From: Aphelocoma coerulescens
Taxonomy: Eukaryota; Chordata; Aves; Passeriformes; Corvidae
Reading direction: 5' to 3'
Length of the DNA: 64,000 nt
Assembly: GCF_041296385.1 (NCBI RefSeq)
Contig: NC_091017.1
Span: forward strand, 11,650,001-11,714,000
The position numbers were made by a program, and so were the translations under genes. The notes beneath the pieces are model-generated. The model had not been told where the DNA came from. It made no database searches and was given only the letters and a program-made list of their open reading frames with translations. Positions 1 through 8,210 of the stretch are shown piece after piece (within the stretch, counting starts at the first letter, position 1; each line of letters starts with the position of its first letter).

Positions 1-1232
1 GCAAGGAGCAAAGATCTTCGGTAGACATCTCGCACAGGAGAAAGTTGCCAAGAAAGAACCACGTTCTTCATCAGCCCTCCTCATGTCCCGATTGGGGTGC
101 TGCCTTCAAAGCCTTGCACATTGAAAGACTTCTCCAGCAAGTGCTTCTCCCCTGGCGCACTTCGCTGAGTGAGAGCTGCATGGGCAGCGTGGACTCAGCG
201 AAACCGAAAGGGTGTCGCTGTAGCTCGAGCTGAGCAAAGAAACCGTGCACGGTGCACCGTTGGTGGGTGCAGCATGCACGCGGAAAAGCAGCAAAGTTCA
301 CTGCCATCGCTGGCCTTCTCTTCAGTCCAGACCACTTAAGGCAAACAATTTAGCTGCAGAGCACTGGGCTTGCGTGTGCAGTGCACCAAATTGCCCAAGA
401 CCAGCAAGGGCTCGTTCACAAGCAGAGTCGGCTGAGAGCATTCTTGCTTGCTCCAGAAAGGAAGCCGCAGCTATAGTGCTTCATCCCACAGCGTGGACAT
501 AGGCACTTTCCTAGTTGTTCAGCCTTGCAGAGTCCCTGCAACTAGAGCTCAGCCAGGAGCAGGCGTCAAAGCAGAAGGCTTTCCTAAAGCACGCCTCTCC
601 AACCAGCCTTCGGAAATCGCAAATGACACTGTGGCTCTGTGCCTTTCTTCTAAGACAGACGCCCACCTTGCTTTCACTCTCGCAGCTCCCTTGGCAGCCT
701 CCAGCAGCTGCTTTCCTGGAGAACGGCCCGAGAAGTAGAAGCCAGGGCTGGGCTGCACCTTCGCCTTCCGCACGTAAGCGGCACCAGACTCACCGGTGCG
801 CTCTGTTCTTCCCTCCTCCGCTGCATGCTACTACCATCGTGTTCTCGGAAAGACGGAGACTGAAGGGAAGCGCAAATGCTTCCACAGAGAGCTACAAGAG
901 GAATAGGCAGCAGCAGCACAGGCAAGTGCCGTGGAACTTCCTCCTTCCCAAGGCTATAACGTCAATTCAGCAGGCAGGAGAGTGGCAGCCACGCTCGTCT
1001 TGCAGCCCGTACAACGAGCACGCGAGCCCGGCGCTCCGCGGCTTCGTTCTTCGCCTTTTCAAGCACGCCGTACCTTCGTTCCCCCGGAGGCGGACGGTCT
1101 TCTGCTTCTCGCCCGGAACACTGTGCCCGGCAGTGCAGCGCTTTCTGCGGCAAGCTGCAAAGCGCCCGTCAGATGGCGATGCTGTCTGCCCGCTCCTCGG
1201 CTCGAGTGTACTCCGGCGCACGCTGCCGTCTC
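1..1232 (+). repeat. A subrepeat, unit 1 copy 1 (1,232 bases)
   Basis: GC-rich, CpG-containing subrepeat repeated directly at 1233-2464 with only a handful of differences. Its diagnostic states, in copy coordinates, are C at 660, G at 847, C at 923 and C at 1066. The C at 923 makes the string CAGGCAAGT, so the GT of a splice-donor-like site is absent. A private A at 1061 distinguishes it from all other copies. Because 1,232 is not a multiple of three, tandem copies shift reading frame, which argues against a coding role. The 316-codon open frame across 515-1465 exists only because a TAA at 923-925 is CAA here. Confidence 0.93.
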
Positions 1233-2464
1233 GCAAGGAGCAAAGAGCTTCGGTAGACATCTCGCACAGGAGAAAGTTGCCAAGAAAGAACCACGTTCTT
1301 CATCAGCCCTCCTCATGTCCCGATTGGGGTGCTGCCTTCAAAGCCTTGCACATTGAAAGACTTCTCCAGCAAGTGCTTCTCCCCTGGCGCACTTCGCTGA
1401 GTGAGAGCTGCATGGGCAGCGTGGACTCAGCGAAACCGAAAGGGTGTCGCTGTAGCTCGAGCTGAGCAAAGAAACCGTGCTCGGTGCACCGTTGGTGGGT
1501 GCAGCATGCACGCGGAAAAGCAGCAAAGTTCACTGCCATCGCTGGCCTTCTCTTCAGTCCAGACCACTTAAGGCAAACAATTTAGCTGCAGAGCACTGGG
1601 CTTGCGTGTGCAGTGCACCAAATTGCCCAAGACCAGCAAGGGCTCGTTCACAAGCAGAGTCGGCTGAGAGCATTCTTGCTTGCTCCAGAAAGGAAGCCGC
1701 AGCTATAGTGCTTCATCCCACAGCGTGGACATAGGCACTTTCCTAGTTGTTCAGCCTTGCAGAGTCCCTGCAACTAGAGCTCAGCCAGGAGCAGGCGTCA
1801 AAGCAGAAGGCTTTCCTAAAGCACGCCTCTCCAACCAGCCTTCGGAAATCGCAAATGACACTGTGGCTCTGTGCCTTTCTTCTAAGACAGATGCCCACCT
1901 TGCTTTCACTCTCGCAGCTCCCTTGGCAGCCTCCAGCAGCTGCTTTCCTGGAGAACGGCCCGAGAAGTAGAAGCCAGGGCTGGGCTGCACCTTCGCCTTC
2001 CGCACGTAAGCGGCACCAGACTCACCGGTGCGCTCTGTTCTTCCCTCCTCCGCTGCATGCTACTACCATCGTGTTCTCGGAAAGACGGAGACTGAAGGGA
2101 AGCGCAAATGCTTCCACAGAGAGCTACAAGAGGAATAGGCAGCAGCAGCACAGGTAAGTGCCGTGGAACTTCCTCCTTCCCAAGGCTATAACGTCAATTC
2201 AGCAGGCAGGAGAGTGGCAGCCACGGTCGTCTTGCAGCCCGTACAACGAGCACGCGAGCCCGGCGCTCCGCGGCTTCGTTCTTCGCCTTTTCGAGCATGC
2301 CGTACCTTCGTTCCCCCGGAGGCGGACGGTCTTCTGCTTCTCGCCCGGAACACTGTGCCCGGCAGTGCAGCGCTTTCTGCGGCAAGCTGCAAAGCGCCCG
2401 TCAGATGGCGATGCTGTCTGCCCGCTCCTCGGCTCGAGTGTACTCCGGCGCACGCTGCCGTCTC
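1233..2464 (+). repeat. A subrepeat, unit 1 copy 2
   Basis: Direct tandem copy of 1-1232. Its diagnostic states are T (1892), G (2079), T (2155) and T (2298), so it differs from copy 1 at three of four sites. The T at 2155 creates CAGGTAAGT, a consensus-quality 5' splice donor sequence, and at the same time a TAA stop in the long frame. It shares the T at 1892 and 2298 with the second copy of unit 2, which shows that first and second copies are distinguishable types in units 1 and 2. Confidence 0.93.
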
Positions 2465-2696
2465 GCAAGGAGCAAAGAGCTTCGGTAGACAGCTCACACA
2501 GGAGAAAGGTGCCAGGACGACACCACATTCCTCCTCACCCCTTCTCGTGGCCCACATTGTGGTGCTGCCTTCAAAGCCGTGCGCATTGAAAGACTCTTCC
2601 AGCAAGTGCTTCTCCCCTGGCACACTTCGCTCAGCGACAGCTACGTGGGCAGCGTGGACTCAGCGAAACTGAAAGGGTGTCCTTGTAGCTCGAGCT
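2465..2696 (+). repeat. P: diverged partial third copy of A, unit 1
   Basis: It continues the A alignment for about 230 bases (GCAAGGAGCAAAGAGC, then the CAGCAAGTGCTTCTCCCC and GTGGACTCAGCGAAAC blocks) but is clearly more diverged than the two full copies. It carries the local signature ACAGCTCACAC where full copies carry ACATCTCGCAC, then GGTGCCAGGACGACACC. It stops abruptly at CTCGAGCT, where the AT-rich L segment begins. Equivalent blocks occur in every unit, so the truncation predates array expansion. Confidence 0.85.
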
Positions 2697-3360
2697 TGTT
2701 GGAGAGGATGAAAGTTTGGTAAGAAAGTTTCACAGCTATGTAGGCTTGACAGAAAGATCTCTGAATGTAGAAACTTAGCATGAGGTAGAAATGGAAACGA
2801 GTTTTGATAGAGAGTAAAAGGTGTTTTGCTGAAACACTGATCACTGAATAACTGAGAAGGCAAAGGTTGGAGATTGAGTTGGAAGGAGATGTTTTTTATT
2901 AGGACACCGGTATGTGAGTACAAACAAGCACATGTTTTTCACCAAGTAAATAAGTCTCAAGAAGGCCATAAGGAAATAGAAAACATGTTTTTACCAAAAA
3001 GAGAGCTATCGCAGGCAAACAAGAAATGTCGATGTAGCAAGAAGAAGAGAGGTCTGAGAATTTTCCACTGTAAGCTTAAATTGTAACATACTTACTCTTG
3101 TGATTGGATAAGAATGACTATAATATGGTAATGGTAGTAGTCATGATAGGCTACAGGCAAATGTAAAGGTATTGTTGTATGGTGCTTATTGGTTGCTATG
3201 TATTGAGATACTCAGCAAAGAAAAATACATAATGCTTTCTAACTTGAACAGAAAGCGGCTCCAGGTATGCCTACCAGCTGTAGCTGACAGCTGTAGGGCT
3301 GGCTCTGGATACCCACTCCCTGAAATGCTGTAACTTCGCCTATGCAATACACAGCTTTCA
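2697..3360. mobile_element. L: AT-rich insertion-like segment, unit 1
   Basis: Composition changes sharply at 2697 from CpG-rich repeat to AT-rich sequence, and GC-rich repeat homology resumes between about 3361 and 3413. Uninterrupted relatives read straight through this point (GTAGCTCGAGCTGAGCAAAG), so this is best read as an inserted sequence. GAGCT occurs at 2692-2696 and again at 3409-3413 and could be a 5-base target-site duplication, but it could equally be ordinary repeat sequence. The segment starts with TG (TGTTGGAGAGG), as LTRs do, and has an ATTGGTTGC box and AT-rich promoter-like stretches, but no clear CA end, primer-binding site or coding region. A solo LTR is one option; unrelated AT-rich DNA is another. 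The right boundary is uncertain by about 50 bases. Confidence 0.5.
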
Positions 3361-4105
3361 AGAGAGCCGCCTGAAGTCCAGACACCCTTCGCGAGCCTTT
3401 CTCCTATAGAGCTGTGGAAAGAAATCGTGCACGCTACACCGAGGGTGCGTGCAGCATGCACGAGCAAAAGCGGCAAAGTTCAGTGCCCTCGCTGGGCTTC
3501 CCTTCCGTGCGGATAACGTGAGGCGAAAAATGAAGCCGCAGAGCACCGGGCTTGCAGGTGCAGTGCACCGAGTTGCAGAAGTCCAGCAGGCTCGTTCACA
3601 AGCCAAGCCGGCTGAGGGAGTCCTCGCGTCTCCAAAAGGGAACGCGGAGCCGTAGCACTTCATCCCACAGCGTGGAGATAGGCACTTCCCTAGTCGTTCA
3701 GCCTTGCAGAGTCCCTGCAGCTAGAGCTCACCCAGGAGCAGGCGTCAAAGCAGAAGGCCCTCCTAAAGCACCCTTTCTCCAAGCAGCCTCCTGAAAGGGC
3801 GCATCACAGTGCGGCTCTGCGCCTTTCTTCTAAGACAGACGCCCGCTATACTTTCGTGCTCGCAGCTCCCTTGGCAGCCTCCAGCAGCTACTCTCCTGGA
3901 GAACGGCCGTAGACGTCAAAGCCAGTGCTGGGCTGCACCTCCGCCCTCCCCAGGTAAGCAACAGCGAACTCACCGGTGCACTCTGTACTTCCCTCCTCCA
4001 CTTGCATCCTACATGCATTCGTGTTCTCCGAAACTCAGAGACTGAAGGGAAGGGCAATTGCTTCCCCAGATAGCTGCAAGGGCACTAGGCAGCAGCAGCA
4101 CAAAT
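3361..4105 (+). repeat. A': diverged relative of the A subrepeat, unit 1
   Basis: Aligns collinearly with about 180-922 of A. It shares the GTGCAGCATGCACG block, GCACTTCATCCCACAGCG-type sequence, the AGCTCCCTTGGCAGCCTCC block and the terminal AGGCAGCAGCAGCACA. Its divergence from A is far greater than that between A copies, so it is an older member of the family. It contains CCCAGGTAAGCAAC near 3950, another splice-donor-like string, at a different position from the one in A. No open frame here is supported as coding. Confidence 0.85.
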
Positions 4106-5427
4106 TTCACATGACCTGATGCACTGTAGAGATATTACCCTGTTACCCCTCCTTTCTCCTCGTCCTCGACCAATTGTGGTGGGATGTCGAAAGGCTTGGC
4201 CAGCGAAAAGCTCATCCAGCAAGGGCGTCTCTCTTGACGCATTTCCCTGACCGAGAGCTACACAGATGGTCTGGACACTGTAAAACAGCAAGAAAATAAT
4301 TCTATGTCCAGCTGAGGAAAATCCGTGCACAGAAAAATGTAGATGCCTGCAGTAAACAATCTGAAGAGCGGCAAAGCTCCAAGCCATCGCTGCGCTTCAG
4401 TCCTGTCCGGACCACAGAAGGCGAAGAACGAAGCAGCTGGGCACCGGCTTCATGGACTCAGTGGCGCGACTTGCAAACGTCCAGCCAAGAGCTGCTTCAA
4501 CAAGCAGATTCAGCCGAGAATGCTCTGCCTGCACTTTCCCTCGCAGCGCTAGGCAGCACCACGTTCTGTTTGCGTGGCAGCCTGATTCTTAACGGAAAGA
4601 TTCTCAATGCCTGTGTCTGGCACAGAGAACGGTTTTAGGTCAGCAAGCTCACCCGGCGCTTACCCTCGACGCGTGCAAACCTGTATTTGCACCGCATTCC
4701 AGTGGCAGCCCTCTTTCCTTTCCAGCCGGCACAGCGCCGTCAGATCGCGGTGCTCTCTGCACCTGCCTTCTCGCTTCCAAGTGCCACCGCGCACATTACA
4801 GCCTTGCAGGGAGCGAAGAGGCGGAGAGGCGTCTCGCAAAGAAGAACGTGCCGGGACGAAAAGGTGCTCTTTCCTTTCTCCTCCTCCTTTGCCCGAATGG
4901 TGGTGCTGTGTTGAAAGGCTTGGCCAGCGAAAAGCTCATCCAGCAAGTGTTTCTCTCCTGACGCCTTTCGCTGAGCGAGAGAGCTACACGGACACTTTCG
5001 ACTCGGGGAAACAGCAAGAGAATGACTGTACGTCGAGCTGAGGAAAAGCCGTGCACAGCAGCCTGTGGCTGCGTGCAGTGTTCACGCTGAAGAGCGGCAA
5101 AGCTCCAAGCCATCGCTGCGCTTCAGTCCTGTCCGGACCACAGAAGGCGAAGAACGAAGCAGCTGGGCACCGGCTTCATGGGCTCAGTGGAGCGACTTGC
5201 AAATGTCCAGCCAAGAGCTGCTTCAACAAGCAGATTCAGCTGAGAATGCTCTGCCTGCTTCAACAAAGTAAGGCGCAGCCCTTGCACTGCAGCACACTGC
5301 CTGGCCAGAAACAGGTTCTTACACCTTCAGTGCTGCCGAGCCCACGCAGCTTGAGCACACCCAGAAGGACGCGTCCAGAAAGAAGGCGTTCTTCGAGTGC
5401 CTTGTCCTTCCTTGTTCTGTCTTTCAT
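4106..5427 (+). repeat. D: paired GC-rich subrepeats, unit 1
   Basis: Two related segments at roughly 4149-4537 and 4871-5263 are offset by 722-726 bases. Within them 4364-4532 and 5090-5258 match at all but four of 169 positions, whereas the flanks are much more diverged. The intervening part (4538-4870) resembles N at about 10510-10800: CAGCGCTA-GCAGCAC, a CGGAAAG block, then a GTCAGATCGCGGTGC block. The segment is therefore made of the same ancestral GC-rich monomer as A and N. Units 1 and 2 retain the 12 bases at 4510-4521 that are missing in units 3-6. Confidence 0.85.
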
Positions 5428-5666
5428 CTGCACCTGAAACAGTGGGTCTACGTGTTTTCCTTCCCAGGGAAAAGAACTTTCATTCTTGTCCAGGAGTCTA
5501 TGGCTAAAATGGTGATTGCATGTCCCATATCCAATACAACCAAGGATTACTCCCGGAGGAAAGCTGCCAGGACAGATGGGTCTTGCTGGCTTTGACCACC
5601 CCTGGGCCACCTCTCATATTCTCCTGAAACAGTGGGGTACATGAAGGCATTGCCATACCTGATCAT
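5428..5666 (-). repeat. E: inverted members of the ~0.2-kb monomer family, unit 1
   Basis: Reverse-complemented, 5428-5480 matches about 7265-7320: the TTTCAGGTGCA and GGGAAGGAAA blocks are shared, with scattered substitutions. A second inverted piece near 5620-5652 (CCTGAAACAGTGGGGTAC) matches the reverse complement of about 7084-7130. These are therefore minus-strand copies of the monomers that lie in plus orientation in block M, and they form the left outer arm of a large inverted structure. Local open frames give related peptides in both orientations, but the changes are not confined to third codon positions. Confidence 0.7.
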
Positions 5667-6157
5667 CCCTTGCCATGCAGAGCCCAGCCTTGCATTGCCT
5701 TACAGACACCTCTGTGTACCTCCCTTGCCCTTCCTATGTCTCCATTGCATGGCCTTGTTCACCAATCTCCCACCTTGACTTTCTTACCCCTTGTTTCCTG
5801 GTCTTGTCTTGCCTGCTTCTCCTATGACTCTCTTGGCCTTGCCTAAGTCTCTCTTGCCTTGCTTTGCAAAGCCAACACTTGCCTTGCCCTGCTACCCCTC
5901 TTTCCCTCGCCTAGTCTACCCACCTTTGACTGGCCTGTCCATCCGATCATCACCTTTTCTGCACCACCCCTCCATGCTCTTGTCTTGCCTTGGCCTGCCT
6001 ACCCTTCCCTTGCCTTGCACTGCCTTGCATAACCCTTGCCCTTCTTGACATTTGTGCCCCTTTCCAACATGGCCTTGCTTTCCTTTGCCTACCCCTCCCA
6101 ATCCCTGCTTTGCCTACAGATTCCTGGCCTTCTTTTGTCTACCACTCCTTTGCCTTT
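5667..6157 (+). repeat. F1: CCTTG/TTGCC-rich degenerate simple repeat, unit 1
   Basis: Roughly half a kilobase dominated by variants of CCTTGCC, TTGCCTAC and CCTTGCTTTGCC on the plus strand. It is strongly pyrimidine-biased and has no long perfect tract, so this is an old, degenerate five- to six-base repeat. Short proline/leucine-rich open frames (for example 5791-6048) are by-products of the repeat. The purine-rich complement appears beyond 6935. It is interrupted at about 6158 by AT-rich sequence. Confidence 0.85.
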
Positions 6158-6481
6158 TGTGGGAACCAACAGCTGGTCTGAAGGCCTCACAGACATTTCC
6201 GTTGATACAATCATTTTGTACCCGTGAGAATTGCAGAAGCAAGAAGATAAACAACAGAAAGAAGTTGTAACAGCTGCAAAAGGGACGATACTGGCTGATG
6301 TTTAGCAAAGAATGTGTGTACACTATAGACAACCAGTAGTATTGTATTATAGCAAAATAATAGTCCATGCACATGTAGCTAAAAAAGTGCATAAGAGAAG
6401 ATGCATAAATAATACAAGTGGTTTTTTGCCATTGCTCGGGGCAGAGAGTGTATGTGTGTCGTGACCGTCTCAACAGCAACA
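6158..6481 (+). mobile_element. G: AT-rich, LTR-like insertion in the CCTTG block, unit 1
   Basis: This 324-base stretch interrupts otherwise continuous CCTTG repeat, which resumes at 6482. Inside it, 6266-6481 begins with TGTAACAGCTGC and ends with CAACAGCAACA, giving a TG...CA element of 216 bases. It is preceded by a purine-rich run (ACAGAAAGAAG) of the kind that precedes a 3' LTR, and contains an ATAAATAATAC stretch upstream of a GC-richer end. That combination suggests a 5'-truncated retroviral fragment with its 3' LTR. No retroviral protein is recognisable in the short upstream part and no target-site duplication is clear, so the identification is tentative. Confidence 0.35.
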
Positions 6482-6934
6482 GCCTTGCACTGCCTTTCAT
6501 AACCAGCCCCTGCCTACTGCCTCCTTCCCTGGCCTTCCATGTCTTGTCTTCCTCTCCTTTGATTTAACTTGCTTCTCCTATCTCTCCCTTGCTTGCCTTA
6601 CTCCACTGACCTTTCTGTGTTCTTGCCTTGACTTGCCTAGCTGTTCCTTGCTTCACATTGCTTTGTGTAAGCATTCCCTGTTTTTATTTGCCTACCCCTT
6701 TCTTGCCTGGCCTTTCCTTGCCTAGCCTTTCTTGTCTTTGCCTGCCCTCTGCATCACTGGACTTACCTTCCTATGCCCTGCCTTCCCTACAGCTTCTGGG
6801 CCTTCTCTTGCCTCGCACTCATTGGCCCTACTTTGCTGCCTGCTCACTGCTCTTGCTTTGCTTTCCCTAACTTTCCCTTGACTTGACTAGAATTGCCTAA
6901 ACTTGCTTTGACTGCATTGCCTTGCCTGCATGGA
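6482..6934 (+). repeat. F2: CCTTG/TTGCC-rich degenerate simple repeat, unit 1
   Basis: Continuation of F1 after the AT-rich interruption, again pyrimidine-biased with CTTGCC, TTGCCTAG and CCTTGACTTG variants. It ends at a turn-round point: GCCTTGCCT at 6919-6927 is perfectly complementary to AGGCAAGGC at 6940-6948, with a 12-base loop. Units 4-6 have CTACAACTTC where units 1-3 have CTACAGCTTC (about 6790 in unit 1). Confidence 0.85.
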
Positions 6935-7070
6935 AGAAAAGGCAAGGCAGGGCAAAGCAAGGAAATCATAGGCAGGGCAGGGCAAGGGAGACATAGGCAA
7001 GAGAGACGTAGCCAAGGAAGGCAAAGCAAGGGTAGGCTAGGAAAAACCAGGCAATGGTACTGAAGGCAAC
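6935..7070 (-). repeat. H: GGCAA-rich purine tract, inverted counterpart of F, unit 1
   Basis: The same degenerate repeat read on the other strand: GGCAAGGCAGGGCAAAG, GGCAGGGCAGGGCAAGG and related runs. It is only about 136 bases, against about 940 on the other side, so the palindrome is lopsided. Together with F2 it can fold into an imperfect hairpin, and single strands of either type could form unusual structures. It leads directly into plus-oriented monomers of block M. Confidence 0.85.
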
Positions 7071-8210
7071 GCAAGGCCAAGTGACTCATAATGCCTTTCC
7101 TTGGAATGCAAAGGTCTGAATCCCAGTGTTGGTGGAGCAGATGATAAGGTCCCATGGGGAAGTAAACTCAACTGAGACATTTCTCTCCTGGCACCTCTTG
7201 TGTAGGAGCAATTCTTAGATATATTCAATATTGGCGGTAGCACGCCAGTTCCTCAGAGAGGATGACAATGCTTTTCCATGGGAAGGAAAGCACCTAGCCC
7301 CAGTGTTTCAGGTGCACATAAGAAGCTGCCTAGTGGAGGTAAAGGGCAGCAGCAACTTTCTGTCCTGGCATATTTGGTGTAGAAGCACTGCCTTGATTTG
7401 TACAAGTATGGAGTTGCTACGCCCTATTTTCAAGGCAGTCTCCTGAAAAAGTCAATTTTGGCATGTCGTTTCCACTTCTGAAAGGTGGTCTTCTGAACTC
7501 TTGGCAGTAAGCCAAGACAAGCAGCTATGCTCATCCTTGGTGTGCAGCTGATTTAGACACCAGGGCAGGTAATGTCCAGTAACAGTGTTCTGGCACATTG
7601 GATGGGAGCAGTTCCTGGATGTTTTCTATTTTGGAGGAGGAGATCCCAGTTCTTCTGAGATGGGCTCATAGTTTCTCTCTTTGGCAAAGAAAGCAGTTTT
7701 GGATCTGCATGTAGGGTGTTCTCAGCGAATTAATGGCTTTTCCTCATGGGCAGTTCTGTGGGCTATAGCTGTTGAACTGTTAGAGAAGGAATGAAAAAGC
7801 CAAGCTGTTGAACAAATTTGCATCCTGCTGACTTTAGCAGCCCCTGATAAAATTCTGTTTGCATCCTGACTCTGTGAGACTGAAGGATTATGATGGTACT
7901 TAAAGCTGGGGAGGAAAGTGCACATAGAAGAGCATGTGAATTTAATGGCTCTTCCTAGTAGGCAGTTCTCTGGGCTAGAGCTGTTGAACTGTTAGAGAGG
8001 GAATGCAAGAGCCAAGCTTCTGAGCTCTTTTCCCTGCTACCTTTAAAGTATGAGCATTCCCTGGTGCTCTCCTATTTGGATAATAAGTTAGAGTGGGTTT
8101 CACATTCACTTTGAAGAATAGAAACAGCGCCATGTGAACCTGTGCCATCAGCTTTCCTTTCCAACTAAATGTTCCTACTTGCAATCTTGCAATTCTTACT
8201 TGCAATCATG
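7071..8210 (+). repeat. M: degenerate ~0.2-kb monomers, unit 1
   Basis: At least three old monomers lie head to tail. They are marked by TCCTGGCACCTCTTGTGTAG (about 7187), TCCTGGCATATTTGGTGTAG (about 7363) and TTCTGGCACATTGGATGGG (about 7588), a spacing of roughly 175-225 bases. They are followed by a clearer tandem pair, offset 211-212 bases, at about 7727-7937 and 7938-8150, sharing CTGTTGAACTGTTAGAGA and GCCAAGCT. A further relative of the pair occurs near 10035. The final ~60 bases contain three short TACTTGCAAT-like repeats. No gene is supported. Confidence 0.7.

Noticed and set aside
515..1465. Open frame of 316 codons across A in unit 1, and the 280-codon versions in units 3-6
   Set aside because: It begins at a non-ATG codon, depends on a single variable base at copy position 923, is interrupted in four of nine copies, and has low-complexity Arg/Ser/Ala/Pro composition with no recognisable domain.
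4132..4149. Near match (16 of 18 bases) to the I-SceI homing endonuclease site, one per unit
   Set aside because: No homing endonuclease gene or intron is nearby, and a chance near-match in a repeated unit is counted six times. It is treated as coincidence.
5791..6048. Leucine/proline-rich short open frames resembling signal or membrane peptides
   Set aside because: They are produced by the CCTTG simple repeat.
7112..7123. GGTCTGAATCCC, resembling a tRNA B box
   Set aside because: No A box at the right distance and no cloverleaf can be drawn. Units 3-6 have an extra A within it.
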